Shown: positions 18,281-26,832, counted from the first letter of the stretch. The stretch: DNA of 64,000 nucleotides from DASVTR01 sp036382855 (GCA_036382855.1 DASVPO010000033.1:248001-312000); one strand, 5' to 3'. Made by a program: numbers and translations. Notes: generated from the sequence alone by a model not told the origin.

Positions 18281-19060
18281 ATGTCGAGCAAACTTTCCAG
18301 AAGTAGGAAGAGGTCGAAGAATAACAACACCAAGTTAATTGGGAATATACTCATTGCTCTAGCAACGATAATTGCTGCTTTCGTCACCGGCATCTTTGCC
18401 TGGTTTGCCGCAACTGCTAACTGGCAACAAAAGGCCAGGGAGAACGGATGGATTCCGAAGGACGATTGTCTTCAGTTTGCCAGGGAGAATGGATGGATTC
18501 CCAAAAGTGATTGTAGGTGTACATGGACAAGCTACCCCGGAAGAGGAACAGATGATGCTGGTAAGTCCATAGGCGTAAAAATCAATGTTTTATCTCAAGA
18601 TTATAGATGGCAGTATGGAAAAATTGACGAACTTGTCGAGTTCGGCGGCAAAATCGAAAGTTTGCGTCCCCACTTGAGTAATTTAGACATCAGAGATTCG
18701 AAGGCTATTGTTTGCATTGGCGCGGCCTCTGTTGAAGGCAAAAGGTTTGAACAGAAAGATTTGGCTCTATCCAGGGCGAGAAAGCTCAAAACCCTGGTTG
18801 TAGAGCAATTGATGCCGAGAATTCCAGTTTTTACATTGAATCTGGGACGGGCTAAGTACGGAGAGATTGATCCACGAGACATACTAAAGAACGCATCCCA
18901 AAGGCGAGTCATCGTCATCGAAATCGTAGATCAAGACGCAGGCGTCAAACTCAAGGAAGCACTACACAACGCCCTAGTGCGTGCTAGAGACTCTACCGTA
19001 CCGATACCGTTTGATGTCAGAGACTATTTTGATTTTGACCTCGATGATACTAACAATTGA
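18281..19060 (+). CDS. Membrane-anchored protein with OmpA-like C-terminus
   Basis: 259 aa. A Lys/Arg/Asn-rich start is followed by one membrane helix (~19-42) and a tandem 15-residue repeat (ARENGWIPK twice). The C-terminal ~150 residues resemble an OmpA-like wall-binding fold (AIVCIGAASVEGKRFEQKDLALSRARKLKTL, then QRRVIVIEI), but a key Asp/Arg pair is hard to place. Codon use and GC are lower than the neighbours, which suggests transfer. The following gene starts 67 bp downstream in the same direction. Confidence 0.6.
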   Translation: MSSKLSRSRKRSKNNNTKLIGNILIALATIIAAFVTGIFAWFAATANWQQKARENGWIPKDDCLQFARENGWIPKSDCRCTWTSYPGRGTDDAGKSIGVKINVLSQDYRWQYGKIDELVEFGGKIESLRPHLSNLDIRDSKAIVCIGAASVEGKRFEQKDLALSRARKLKTLVVEQLMPRIPVFTLNLGRAKYGEIDPRDILKNASQRRVIVIEIVDQDAGVKLKEALHNALVRARDSTVPIPFDVRDYFDFDLDDTNN

Positions 19061-19127
19061 ATCGAGAGAGTCGCAAAAAGTTTCTGATACTAATTTAGCT
19101 TTGTTTCACAAGTGGAGGCTATATCAA

Positions 19128-19478
19128 ATGAGCAACGCACCTTCTTTATTTGACTGGCTTTCTATCGGGCTTGCTGTAGTAGGTCTCATCTTAGGCATTA
19201 TTGCATTGAAATTTGCGATGAATGCGCGGGACGCTAGTGAGGACGCAGATAGTTTTTCCGAGGAGGCAGCTGAGGCGGCAAAGGAGGCAGCCAATAATGC
19301 TAAAAGTGCGGCAGAAGCCGCCGGGAGTTCAGCCAGTTCAGCGAAACGTGCAGCCGTTGCTACTGAAGCATCAGTTATTTCTGCTGCAAGGTCAGCAGAA
19401 GCGGCTCAATCTGCGTTGAATAAACTAATAGAGAAAGCAAACGAAAAGGATGGTGAAGATAAGTTACGCCCACAATAA
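19128..19478 (+). CDS. Small membrane protein with Ala-rich coiled coil
   Basis: ATG 19128 is preceded by GGAGG nine bases upstream; the frame is open further up, but this is the likely start. 116 aa: a membrane helix at ~8-30 (LSIGLAVVGLILGIIALKF), then a long Ala/Ser/Glu helix with AEAAG, SSAKRAA and similar units typical of a trimeric or dimeric coiled coil. No known family. It is AT-richer than the surroundings and probably forms one transferred pair with the OmpA-like gene before it. Confidence 0.6.
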   Translation: MSNAPSLFDWLSIGLAVVGLILGIIALKFAMNARDASEDADSFSEEAAEAAKEAANNAKSAAEAAGSSASSAKRAAVATEASVISAARSAEAAQSALNKLIEKANEKDGEDKLRPQ

Positions 19479-19730
19479 GCCGTGCGCTCAAGCCAACCGA
19501 ACTATTCACGACGGGAGCAATCTTCATCTTCCGGCTTAAGACGTATGGGATACAACCTCCCCGATAATCCGTTGCCGCACATTAACGACTAATTGCAGCC
19601 TCCGACCGAGAAACTGATAGACCTGCGCTTACTATCTAATAATTGCGGGATTACATTGGCTTCTGAGAGTTGCATTGTGTTTTATTTAATTGCACGACTT
19701 CTGTTTAGTTGCATTCACTTTTATTAATTA

Positions 19731-20978
19731 TCAATTAGCTTTCAGCCGCGCGATGGTTTCGACGTGATGTGTTTGCGGAAACATGTCGAAGGCGGCTAGA
19801 GACTCAAGTTGATAGCCGTTCTGCATTAATGCTCTGAGGTCGCGAGCGAGCGTTGCGGGGTCGCAGGAGACGTAGACGATGCGTGCGGGACGGAGCGCGA
19901 GGATGCCTCTGATGGCATGCGCTTCAGCACCGGCGCGCGGCGGGTCAAGCAGTACGAGGTCAACGGGCGCAAGCTCGCCAGCATGGCTGTCAAGATACTC
20001 TCCGACTCTGGCACACTCGAATGTCGCGTTGGTGAGACGCGCGCCGTCTAGATTGCGGCAAGCGTAGTTGATGGCAGCCGGGTTGGATTCGATGCCTGTG
20101 ACATGTGCAAAGCGGCGTGCGAGCGGAAGCGTAAAGAGGCCGACGCCGCAGTAGAGGTCAACGGCGCTCGTGCCACTGGCTTCGTGCGTGGCGGCGGCGA
20201 CGAGGGCGGGCAGCAGTTCATGGTTGATTTGAAAAAAGCCGTCGGCGCTGAAATGATAGGTGTAGCCTTCTATCGTGAGGCTGACTTCGCGTGCGCTTTC
20301 ATCATCGAGCGGCGGGGAGAGCGCTGCGCCTTCGTCGCCCGCGACCGACTGAAGCTCTGTGATGTTGGCGGGCAGAGTCTTATCCTGCATCCTACGGCGC
20401 AGGCTGGCGAAGGTTTCCTGCAACGGGGATGAGAGGACTGGACAAGCCGCGACATCGCAGACGCGATGAGAGGTACGCTCGAAGTAGCCGAGCCGGTGCG
20501 TGCGCGCGTCGTGCTGCCACTGCGCGCGCGCGCGGTATTGCCACTGAAGCGGCGAGCCGTTGATGGGAATCTCGCGCGGGGAGATTTCGACGCGCGCCAG
20601 CCGCCGCAGGCAATCGCTGATTATCTCCTGCTTGGCCGCCAGCTGAGCTTCGTAGCTGAGTTGCTGAAAGTCGCAGCCGCCGCAACGGCCGAAGTAGGGA
20701 CAGGGGGGCACGACGCGTGCTGGCGACAGCTCAAGGATTTCCGTTATCGAAGCGAAGGAGACGCGGCCGCTCGTGCGCTCGACGACAACGCGAACCCTAT
20801 CGCCCGGCGCTGCCAGCGATACCAGCAGCGTGCGCCCGCCGGAATGGGCCAGCCCTGCGCCGCCCGGCAGGATGCGTTCAATCGAGACTTCGATTTGCTC
20901 GCCAGCGCCTTCTTCGCGCCCCTTGCGCCCATCGCCCGGCCTTCTGCGTTCAACATGCGGGCGCTTACGTTTTTTCAT
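19731..20978 (-). CDS. rlmD: 23S rRNA (uracil-C5) methyltransferase, RlmD/TrmA family
   Basis: SAM-dependent RNA m5U methyltransferase of 415 aa. A basic N-terminal tail precedes a TRAM domain (~27-85). The 4Fe-4S ligands follow: Cys93, Cys99, Cys102 and one near 178 (AACPVL). The SAM-binding motif is VDLYCGVGLFTLPLA, followed by LLDPPRAG, and the catalytic Cys lies in YVSCDPATLARD near 374. The family includes RlmD, RlmC and TrmA-like enzymes, so the exact base (U1939 or U747) is not certain. It is last in a minus-strand operon with two proteins of unknown function, 18 bp after the preceding gene. Confidence 0.88.
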   Translation of the reverse strand: MKKRKRPHVERRRPGDGRKGREEGAGEQIEVSIERILPGGAGLAHSGGRTLLVSLAAPGDRVRVVVERTSGRVSFASITEILELSPARVVPPCPYFGRCGGCDFQQLSYEAQLAAKQEIISDCLRRLARVEISPREIPINGSPLQWQYRARAQWQHDARTHRLGYFERTSHRVCDVAACPVLSSPLQETFASLRRRMQDKTLPANITELQSVAGDEGAALSPPLDDESAREVSLTIEGYTYHFSADGFFQINHELLPALVAAATHEASGTSAVDLYCGVGLFTLPLARRFAHVTGIESNPAAINYACRNLDGARLTNATFECARVGEYLDSHAGELAPVDLVLLDPPRAGAEAHAIRGILALRPARIVYVSCDPATLARDLRALMQNGYQLESLAAFDMFPQTHHVETIARLKAN

Positions 20979-20996
20979 CGCACGCTTTCGCGGGCC

Positions 20997-21416
20997 TTAG
21001 TAGCCGGGCGTGCCGGAGCCGCCTGAATAGCCCGGGCCGCCCGTTTGATATGGATTCTGCTGGGCCCACGTAGGCGGCGGTGGCGGTGTGCCGTAGACAG
21101 GCGGCGGCGCGCCTTCCAGATCAATCTCGATGCCACCGGCGAATGACGCCGCAACGTTGTAGATGAGGCCCATGATGAGGCCCATGATGAAGCCGAAGAT
21201 GCCGTAAATAATCGGGGCGAGGATCATAAACATCAATCCACTGGCGACGCCCATCGCGGCGTTGCTTCCGCGCCCACTGGGAACTATCGCCGCACCCAAC
21301 AGCGAGAAGAAGAAGATGAAGATGCCTGCGATGAGGCCGAGGACGGCGGAGATTGCACCGTAAATTTTACCGACGGAGAAGACTCCGACACGCGAGATCG
21401 TCATTTGAGCCATCAC
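20997..21416 (-). CDS. Small membrane protein with Pro/Gly-rich tail
   Basis: 139 aa of unknown function. Two or three hydrophobic segments (~17-45, 53-75, 78-95) are followed by a strand-like GGIEIDLE motif and a disordered Pro/Tyr/Gly tail of about 40 residues. The pattern of two helices plus a short GGIE..LE end is common in uncharacterised bacterial membrane proteins. It lies between a conserved hypothetical gene and rlmD in one minus-strand operon. Confidence 0.65.
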   Translation of the reverse strand: MMAQMTISRVGVFSVGKIYGAISAVLGLIAGIFIFFFSLLGAAIVPSGRGSNAAMGVASGLMFMILAPIIYGIFGFIMGLIMGLIYNVAASFAGGIEIDLEGAPPPVYGTPPPPPTWAQQNPYQTGGPGYSGGSGTPGY

Positions 21417-21449
21417 AAACTCCTTTTAGTTGAATGTCAACGGGTCAGA

Positions 21450-22208
21450 TTACAGATAGAACAAGCTGAGACGCGGCAAATCATACGCGGCGCGCAAGCG
21501 TTTCAGCAGCAGGTTATCAAAAGTCTGTTCATAGGTAGCGCGCTCCATGCGGCTCTTGTAGGGCTCTAACTGCGCCGCCGTGGCCTCTTGCGCCGCCGCC
21601 AGTTCTTCCGTCCTGATGCTTGCACGGAGCGCTCCGTTGAGCATTTTTTCCAGGCCGGTGAGCGATGTTTCAAGCTGTTCGGCCTGCGGGCGGCGCGCAC
21701 GCGCAAAATCCTTTTCCAGACGTTCGAGGTGCGCAGCGGCGCGCGTCAGAGTATCACAGAGATTGTCGGGCCTGGATTTTTTTCTTTGCTCACAGATTTG
21801 CAGCAGCCGGGTGCGCGCGTCGGAGAGGTGTTTGAGAATATCCGCGCGCGGGAAAGGCAGCCGTGCATCGTCGTCAGCCTCAGACTTCGCATCAGACTTC
21901 GCGGTCCCCCTTTTATCGCCGTTAGACTTCTCTTCCCCTTTCGCGCCGACCTGCGATTCGAGCCACTCGGCGTACTGCGCCTCGACCTCCTCCTGACAAT
22001 ACAACAAAGACTTGACGCTCCGCTTACGCGGCTTCGACTCATATGAATCAAACGCACGCTCGACGCCGTTTAAGGCAATATGCAGCGGCACGCCCTTCTC
22101 TTTCCAGCTTTCAATCAACGCCCAGTCAAGCGGACTCAGCAGCACATGCTTGCCGCGCCGCCGCACAAAAGTATCTTCGATTTCGGTGAAGTAGTTAAAA
22201 TAATTCAT
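21450..22208 (-). CDS. Conserved hypothetical protein
   Basis: 252 aa, cytoplasmic, no signal or membrane helix. The N-terminus (NYFNYFTEIEDTFVRRRGKH and LSPLDWALIESW) is well ordered and I recall it as conserved in Acidobacteriota genomes. The middle (~95-130) is a charged low-complexity linker and the C-terminal half is helical coiled coil. The LSPLDWALIESWKEKGVPL segment resembles a helix-turn-helix layout, but no DNA-binding family is recognised. First gene of the operon with the small membrane protein and rlmD. Confidence 0.65.
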   Translation of the reverse strand: MNYFNYFTEIEDTFVRRRGKHVLLSPLDWALIESWKEKGVPLHIALNGVERAFDSYESKPRKRSVKSLLYCQEEVEAQYAEWLESQVGAKGEEKSNGDKRGTAKSDAKSEADDDARLPFPRADILKHLSDARTRLLQICEQRKKSRPDNLCDTLTRAAAHLERLEKDFARARRPQAEQLETSLTGLEKMLNGALRASIRTEELAAAQEATAAQLEPYKSRMERATYEQTFDNLLLKRLRAAYDLPRLSLFYL

Positions 22209-22214
22209 AAAACA

Positions 22215-22292
22215 GTGATGAGTGATGAGTAATGAGTGATGAGTAAAAGAAAGAGGTTCTTAACTCATCACTCATTACTCATCACTCATCAC
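22215..22292. repeat. Tandem-unit hairpin, unit GATGAGT (perfect 30-bp arms)
   Basis: Left arm 22215-22244 and right arm 22263-22292 are perfect inverted complements over 30 bp, each made of GATGAGT-type heptamers; loop 18 nt. It fills almost the entire gap between coaX and the conserved hypothetical gene, both on the minus strand. The right arm is identical to the one at 38469-38498. Confidence 0.9.
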
Positions 22293-23055
22293 TTCCTTGT
22301 CTTTCATAGACCAGCCGCAAGCCTTCGAGCGTGAGTGTGTCGTCAACGGTTTCGATGAATTCAGAGCCGGGAGCGATGAGCGGCGCGAGGCCGCCCGTGG
22401 CGACAACGCGTGTTGTGCCGCCCAGTTCCTCGCGCATGCGCCGCAGGATTCCGTCAACCAAGCCTGCGTAGCCGTAGTACATGCCGGACTGAATCGCTGT
22501 GACGGTGGATGAGCCGATGACGGAGCGCGGTCGTTTGATTTCGACTCTGGGCAGGCGGGCCGCGCGTTCAAACAGCGCCTCAAACGAGATGTTGATGCCC
22601 GGCGTGATAACGCCGCCCAGATAGCGACGCTCAGCGTCAATGGCATTGAAGGTCGTGGCCGTCCCGAAATCAACGACGATGCACGGCGCTCCGTATTTAT
22701 GCACGGCCGCAACCGCATCAACGATGCGGTCAGCGCCAACATCCGAAGGCGGCTCGTAGAGAATTTCGAGGCCCGTATCGGTCGCGTCGTCTATGAAGAG
22801 CGGCGTGTGATGAAAGTAGACCTCGGACATCTTCTTCAAGGTGAAGTTGAGCGGCGGAACGACAGACGCGATGGCGACGGCCGTTATCATTTTGAAATCA
22901 ATCCCCGCCAACTCGAATAGATTGCGCGCGTGAACGCCGTACTCGTCAACGGTGCGCGCACGCGCCGTCGTCAAACGCCAGTGTGTCACCAACTCCTCGC
23001 CGTTGTAGACGCCGAGCGAAGTGTTAGTATTTCCGACATCAATGACTAATAGCAT
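22282..23055 (-). CDS. coaX: Type III pantothenate kinase
   Basis: Phosphorylates pantothenate, the first step of coenzyme A synthesis. 257 aa of the ASKHA fold: phosphate-1 motif DVGNTNTSLG at residues 6-15, the conserved VGADRIVDAVAA, adenosine-side motif VDFGTATTFNA and a late ATGGLAPLI. The C-terminus overlaps the right arm of the heptamer hairpin. It follows the biotin ligase gene on the same strand, 75 bp apart, a pairing seen in many bacteria. Confidence 0.93.
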   Translation of the reverse strand: MLLVIDVGNTNTSLGVYNGEELVTHWRLTTARARTVDEYGVHARNLFELAGIDFKMITAVAIASVVPPLNFTLKKMSEVYFHHTPLFIDDATDTGLEILYEPPSDVGADRIVDAVAAVHKYGAPCIVVDFGTATTFNAIDAERRYLGGVITPGINISFEALFERAARLPRVEIKRPRSVIGSSTVTAIQSGMYYGYAGLVDGILRRMREELGGTTRVVATGGLAPLIAPGSEFIETVDDTLTLEGLRLVYERQGSDE

Positions 23056-23130
23056 GTTCTACAGTTTACTTTCAGGATATTGAAGGCCGCTCATTGTAAA
23101 GCTCGCCCGCCGGATGACGACCAGCGAGAC

Positions 23131-23895
23131 TCACTCTTTCGTGGAGGCAGCCGGACGGAGCGCCGTCACATCTCCGGCGCGGATAACCTTGATTTCTCCC
23201 GCTTCTGTTTCTACACGCAAAGCGCCGTCTGGTTCAAGCCCGCGCGTGATGCCCTCTATGATTTCGTGTTCGAGCGCGACGCGCACGTGCTTGCCGCTCG
23301 CGAACGACGAGCGCGCAGCCCACTCATCAAGCGTCTTCTCCGCGCCGCCTGCCGCTTGCAGTACTTGATAACGATGCGCGAGGGCGCTCGTCAAAGCTTG
23401 CAGCAAACTGTCAACGTCTGGCACGCGCCCCGTCAGCGTTTCGACCGCTACAGCGACCTCGCGCAACTCGGCAGGAAACGCGCTCTCCTTCAGGTTAATG
23501 CCGATGCCGACGATGCAGGCGCGGCCCAGGGGTGTCTCAATCATCTCTGCGAGGATGCCGCAGAGCTTTCGCTCCGCTGCGTAAATATCGTTCGGCCACT
23601 TGATGTCAACCGCGAGCGCGCAGGCTTCTTTGAGAGCATCTGCGACCGAGAGCGCGGCCATGAGCGTAATGAGCGGCCAGTGGTTCGCAGCCAGTTGCGG
23701 GCGCAGGATGATGCTGAAGTAGAGACCTGCGCCGGGCGGAGAAAGCCATGTGCGCTGCTGTCGCCCGCGCCCGCTCGTCTGCTCGCGCGCGATAATGCAC
23801 AAGCCTTCGGGTGCGCCGCCGTTAGCTTGACGCGCGGCTTCCGTGTTCGTGGATGGCAGAGAGTCGAAGCGCAGGATGACGGGGCGCAGAAGCAT
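23131..23895 (-). CDS. birA: Biotin-[acetyl-CoA-carboxylase] ligase
   Basis: Attaches biotin to the carrier protein of acetyl-CoA carboxylase. 254 aa, catalytic part only: FDSLPSTNTEA, the biotinyl-AMP loop GRGRQQRTW and KWPNDIY with the catalytic Lys, then a small C-terminal SH3-like domain. No N-terminal HTH, so it is the monofunctional class and not a repressor. It heads the birA-coaX pair. Its start lies just downstream of the ncRNA terminator, so it must use its own promoter or read-through. Confidence 0.92.
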   Translation of the reverse strand: MLLRPVILRFDSLPSTNTEAARQANGGAPEGLCIIAREQTSGRGRQQRTWLSPPGAGLYFSIILRPQLAANHWPLITLMAALSVADALKEACALAVDIKWPNDIYAAERKLCGILAEMIETPLGRACIVGIGINLKESAFPAELREVAVAVETLTGRVPDVDSLLQALTSALAHRYQVLQAAGGAEKTLDEWAARSSFASGKHVRVALEHEIIEGITRGLEPDGALRVETEAGEIKVIRAGDVTALRPAASTKE

Positions 23896-23944
23896 GAAGA
23901 ATGAAGCGGCGGCAGTTTGAAAGCAGTCTGGCTAAAACAGTTTG

Positions 23945-24472
23945 ACTAAAAAGAGATTGCGCTGCTGCCAACGAGTGACAGCAGCGCAATCCTGTTAGTT
24001 CCTGAGAAACCACCGAAGCGATTTCTGTAGAACCCCGGCAAGTGCTGCATGTACACGCGAGCAATTGCCTGAATTTATATCCCGAAGCATGTCCGGCGGT
24101 CGGCTCATCCCCGGTCGGCACACGAAAAACGTTTTCACGAATCCCTTGCGTTTCCGAAGAAACGCGTGCCGCTTGGTTTTTGTTGTGGTGGCTTTTCCTC
24201 CACCGCCGGTTACGACACCGGCAACGAGGCTCAACCGAAGTTGAGCGACTGTGCTACTACAAAGGATGATCACTCCCTGTAGCGCGACCCGTTTTTATCC
24301 GGGCGCTTTCGGAAAGTCTCCGAAGAGACTCTCACCAGCAAGCCTTTCGGCTTCGGCGTGGGGCGTTAATAGCAACTTCAAATCCGCTCTGCCGTTGCTC
24401 TCAAATCGGTGCGTCGCCGCACCAACAGCCTCTCCCCTCGCCGGTCATGTCTCCCGTAAGAAACGCGACAGG
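23945..24472 (-). ncRNA. Probable structured non-coding RNA, about 525 nt
   Basis: No convincing protein is encoded, yet the segment is bounded by a near-consensus minus-strand promoter and a strong terminator. Compact hairpins with stable tetraloops recur: GCGA loop at 24408-24423, GAAA at 24341-24352, and UUCG at 24316-24329, 24229-24246 and 24148-24165, plus a GCCGGT/ACCGGC stem. A run of GNRA and UUCG loops is the signature of a folded RNA. I tested it by eye for RNase P, tmRNA, 6S and SRP RNA and found none of their conserved motifs. Identity is unknown. Confidence 0.65.
23955..23991 (-). terminator. Terminator of the ncRNA
   Basis: Perfect 13-bp stem (23955-23967 with 23979-23991), 11-nt loop, followed on the minus strand by TCTTTTTAG. 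A textbook intrinsic terminator. Confidence 0.9.
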
Positions 24473-24478
24473 GTGAGC

Positions 24479-24507
24479 GTTATACGCTTATCCTCTGAGG
24501 CTGTCAA
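24479..24507 (-). promoter_or_regulatory. Near-consensus promoter of the ncRNA
   Basis: On the minus strand TTGACA (24507-24502), a 17-bp spacer and TATAAC (24484-24479). One mismatch from full sigma70 consensus with ideal spacing, the strongest promoter seen in this window. Predicted start near 24472. Confidence 0.85.
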
Positions 24508-24542
24508 TACCTATTTTTAGAAAAATTTACTGAGAAAGGGGC

Positions 24543-24563
24543 TGTGGAAAATTCTGTGGAAAT
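24543..24563. promoter_or_regulatory. TGTGGAAAA pair upstream of the ncRNA promoter
   Basis: TGTGGAAAA at 24543-24551 and TGTGGAAAT at 24555-24563, 12 bp apart and about 36 bp upstream of the -35 box. The same 9-mer occurs three times at 6595-6630. It may be a DnaA-like or other activator site. Confidence 0.4.
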
Positions 24564-24667
24564 TATCATTGAGTGAAATGAAATTTTATTCTGAGATTCA
24601 ACTCCGAGAGGTCGCTTTGCTGCATTGGTGTGCAACCGAAAAAAATTTTAAGTCGTCAACAAAAAAG

Positions 24668-24698
24668 AAGCCCGCGCCGGTTTAACGAGCGCGGGCTT
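24668..24698 (-). terminator. Terminator of the Arg-rich exported protein gene
   Basis: 10-bp perfect GC stem (24668-24677 with 24689-24698) followed on the minus strand by CTTTTTTG. Confidence 0.88.
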
Positions 24699-24734
24699 AA
24701 CAAAAGTCTGACGAGTCGTGATGAGACGGGACGA

Positions 24735-25184
24735 CTAATGACGATTGCGACGACCGAAGACGGGATGGGTTGGCGAGCCTGCTCCGCGACGGTAGTAGCC
24801 GTTGCCGCGCCTCTGCTCATAACGGTTGTTACGGTAGTAGGGGTTGCGTTCGTCGTCGCGGCGTTGCTGGCGGATGTAGCGATCCTGTTCGCGTTCGTCG
24901 CGGCGAATCTCACGACGCTCTTCGCGCGTCACTACGCCGTCGGAGCGGTAGGCGCGACGCTCTGCGCGCAGTTGCCGTTCGCGTTCGCGTATGGCCTGCG
25001 CCTCTTCGCGCGTGATCTGGCCGGAACGGACGCCGCGCCGGACGCGTTGACGGTCTGAGCGCTGATCCCAGCGACCGCTGCGGTTGTTATCCCAGCGGCC
25101 GCGATTGTAGCGACCCTGCGCAAACGTTTCTGTCGAAACGCCCATTAGCAGGATGACCATACCGAGAAGAAGAAACTTTTTCAT
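24735..25184 (-). CDS. Exported Arg-rich protein
   Basis: 149 aa of unknown function. A signal peptide (~1-22, ending TFAQ) is followed by a very basic, Arg-rich chain. The middle has two repeated helical units, SGQITREEAQAIRERERQ and DGVVTREERREIRRDERE, spaced ~26 residues apart, which recall EF-hand-like or DUF-type small periplasmic repeats. The C-terminus is Tyr/Asn/Arg-rich and likely disordered. With this charge it could bind nucleic acid, polysaccharide or lipid A outside the cytoplasm. It has its own terminator. Confidence 0.7.
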   Translation of the reverse strand: MKKFLLLGMVILLMGVSTETFAQGRYNRGRWDNNRSGRWDQRSDRQRVRRGVRSGQITREEAQAIRERERQLRAERRAYRSDGVVTREERREIRRDEREQDRYIRQQRRDDERNPYYRNNRYEQRRGNGYYRRGAGSPTHPVFGRRNRH

Positions 25185-25473
25185 GGCTTAACCCTTTCCT
25201 TGATAGTTATGCTTGAGAGAAAATTTAAGGCATTTGTAATGAACGGCTGCCCGCATGCACCGTCGGAGAGAGTTTAGTATGCGATTCGCTTGAAAGAGCA
25301 GCAATTACCAAGCCACAACGGAGCGCTCGCACCTTAGATCTACAAAACCCCTTCAGGCATTAACGTTTCATGCTCCCGCGCTACCGAAGAATCTCCTTCA
25401 GAGCATTAGCACACTATCAATACAGGACACTCAATGAACGATTTCCTACACTTCCACACGGCCCGATGAATTT
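25185..25473. other. Gap with nothing recognised
   Basis: No gene, RNA or clear promoter seen between the Arg-rich protein gene and the TTTGGAC repeat. Confidence 0.5.
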
Positions 25474-25543
25474 GTCCAAGGTCCAAGGTCCAAAGTCAAA
25501 ACCATGTATCTTGACTTTGGACTTTGGACCTTAGACTTTGGAC
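25474..25543. repeat. Tandem-unit hairpin, unit TTTGGAC
   Basis: Left arm 25474-25499 (GTCCAAG units) and right arm 25511-25543 (TTTGGAC units) are imperfect inverted complements with an 11-nt loop. The inner 12 bp next to the loop pair perfectly. It ends six bases before the stop of the DUF1501 gene and could act as its terminator or 3' stabiliser. Confidence 0.85.
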
Positions 25544-25548
25544 TGTTC

Positions 25549-26814
25549 TTACAGTATGCCGCGAAAGGCTGCGGGGCTGGTCTTGTGTTTGGGGAAGACT
25601 GCCTGAAGGTTTGAGTTGCCCAGATGCTTGACGACGATTTCACCGAAAACGTCGCGGAAGTCTGTGGTCAGGGCAAGGTCGCGTCCTTCGTAGAGTTGGC
25701 TCCCGGAGAGGCCGGGCCAATCGCCGTAGACCTTGCCACCGCGCACGCCGCCGCCGATGACGAACATGGCGTTGGCGTGGCCGTGGTCTGTGCCGCGATT
25801 GCCGTTCTCGCGTGCGGTGCGGCCAAACTCCGACATCGTTAAGATAAGCACGTCGTCCATGCGTTGGCCCAGGTCTGTGACGAGCGCTGTTAGCCCAGCA
25901 CCAAATTCCTGCAAGCGGAGCGAGAGTTGGCCGCGCGCGTTGCCTTGATTGATGTGCGTGTCCCAGCCACCCATGTCCGTGAAGGCGACTTCGAGGCCGA
26001 CGCCAGCCTTGACGAGTTGAGCAATTTGCAGCAGGGAGTTGCCGAACTGCCCGCGCGGATACTGCGCACCGTTTTCCGCCTTGTACTGCGACGGGTTGAC
26101 CTTCTTCAAAAAGTTGACGGCCTCGAACGTCTCGCGGCCCGTGCCGCCGAGCACGTCGCCAGCGCTCTGTTCGTAGATGGATTCAAAACCGCCCTGCACG
26201 CTCTGCGAATACTGCCCTGCGCGAATCGAGAAGTCGGCCAGATTAGAGATGGCGAGCGCGCCTGCTTTCCCCTGCAAGGTGCGTGGCATGGTCTGCGTCA
26301 TGGAGACTGCGCGGAAGGGCGATGCCTTCGCGTCGGGGTTGCTCTGCAAGTAGCGATTGAGCCAGCCGTCGGGCGTTGACTTGATACCGGGCGTGCCAGC
26401 TTCCATGTAGTCCTGCGCGTCGAAGTGTGAACGCGTGTTGTCGGGAGAGCCGACGGCTTCGACAATCGCCAGCCGCTTAGCGTCCCACAGAGGCTTGAAA
26501 CCTCTGAGCGCCGGATGAAGGCCGAAGAAGCCATCCAGATCTATCGCGGCTTCAGGGTTGCCCGCCTGCGGTCTGGCGATGGCGATTGATGGACGCAGCG
26601 CGTAATAATTCTTCTCGCCGTAGGGCACGACCATGTTGAGGCCGTCAACCGCGCCGCGCTGAAAGATAGTTATCAACGTCTTGCGCCGCACGCCCGCATG
26701 CTGCACTTGCGCCATCACCGCGCGCTGCAAGAACGACGGCACGACCTGCATCACACCCAGACTCGCCACGGCGATTCCGCCCGACTTCAAAAAGAACCTG
26801 CGATTGATACTCAT
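25549..26814 (-). CDS. DUF1501 protein (Tat-exported, sulfatase-like)
   Basis: 421 aa. A Tat signal starts MSINRRFFLKSGG (twin Arg). The body has DUF1501 landmarks: RGAVDGLNMVVPYGEKNYY, FFGLHPALRGFKPLW, SHFDAQDYMEAGTP, FTDMGGWDTHINQG and SEFGRTARENGNRGTDHGHANAMFV. The family resembles the alkaline phosphatase/sulfatase fold, but its substrate is not known. It follows the DUF1800 gene by 76 bp on the same strand. The two are paired in many Acidobacteriota, Planctomycetota and Proteobacteria and are probably a functional pair. Confidence 0.9.
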   Translation of the reverse strand: MSINRRFFLKSGGIAVASLGVMQVVPSFLQRAVMAQVQHAGVRRKTLITIFQRGAVDGLNMVVPYGEKNYYALRPSIAIARPQAGNPEAAIDLDGFFGLHPALRGFKPLWDAKRLAIVEAVGSPDNTRSHFDAQDYMEAGTPGIKSTPDGWLNRYLQSNPDAKASPFRAVSMTQTMPRTLQGKAGALAISNLADFSIRAGQYSQSVQGGFESIYEQSAGDVLGGTGRETFEAVNFLKKVNPSQYKAENGAQYPRGQFGNSLLQIAQLVKAGVGLEVAFTDMGGWDTHINQGNARGQLSLRLQEFGAGLTALVTDLGQRMDDVLILTMSEFGRTARENGNRGTDHGHANAMFVIGGGVRGGKVYGDWPGLSGSQLYEGRDLALTTDFRDVFGEIVVKHLGNSNLQAVFPKHKTSPAAFRGIL

Positions 26815-26832
26815 CTCTAAACCTCTGTTTGC

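Noticed and set aside
23080..23904. 274-codon plus-strand frame opposite birA
   Set aside because: Shadow of birA; the minus strand has all the biotin ligase motifs.
23995..24273. 92-codon minus-strand frame inside the ncRNA
   Set aside because: No ribosome site or family; sequence covers stable hairpins, which fits RNA better than protein.
23945..24472. RNase P, tmRNA, 6S or SRP RNA as the identity of the ncRNA
   Set aside because: The conserved cores (for example GAGGAAAGUCC, the tRNA-like end, or the SRP GGAAGGAAGCA loop) are not found on either strand.
24630..25058. 142-codon plus-strand frame with hydrophobic segments
   Set aside because: Antisense shadow of the Arg-rich exported protein: Arg codons read backward give Ala/Val/Leu.
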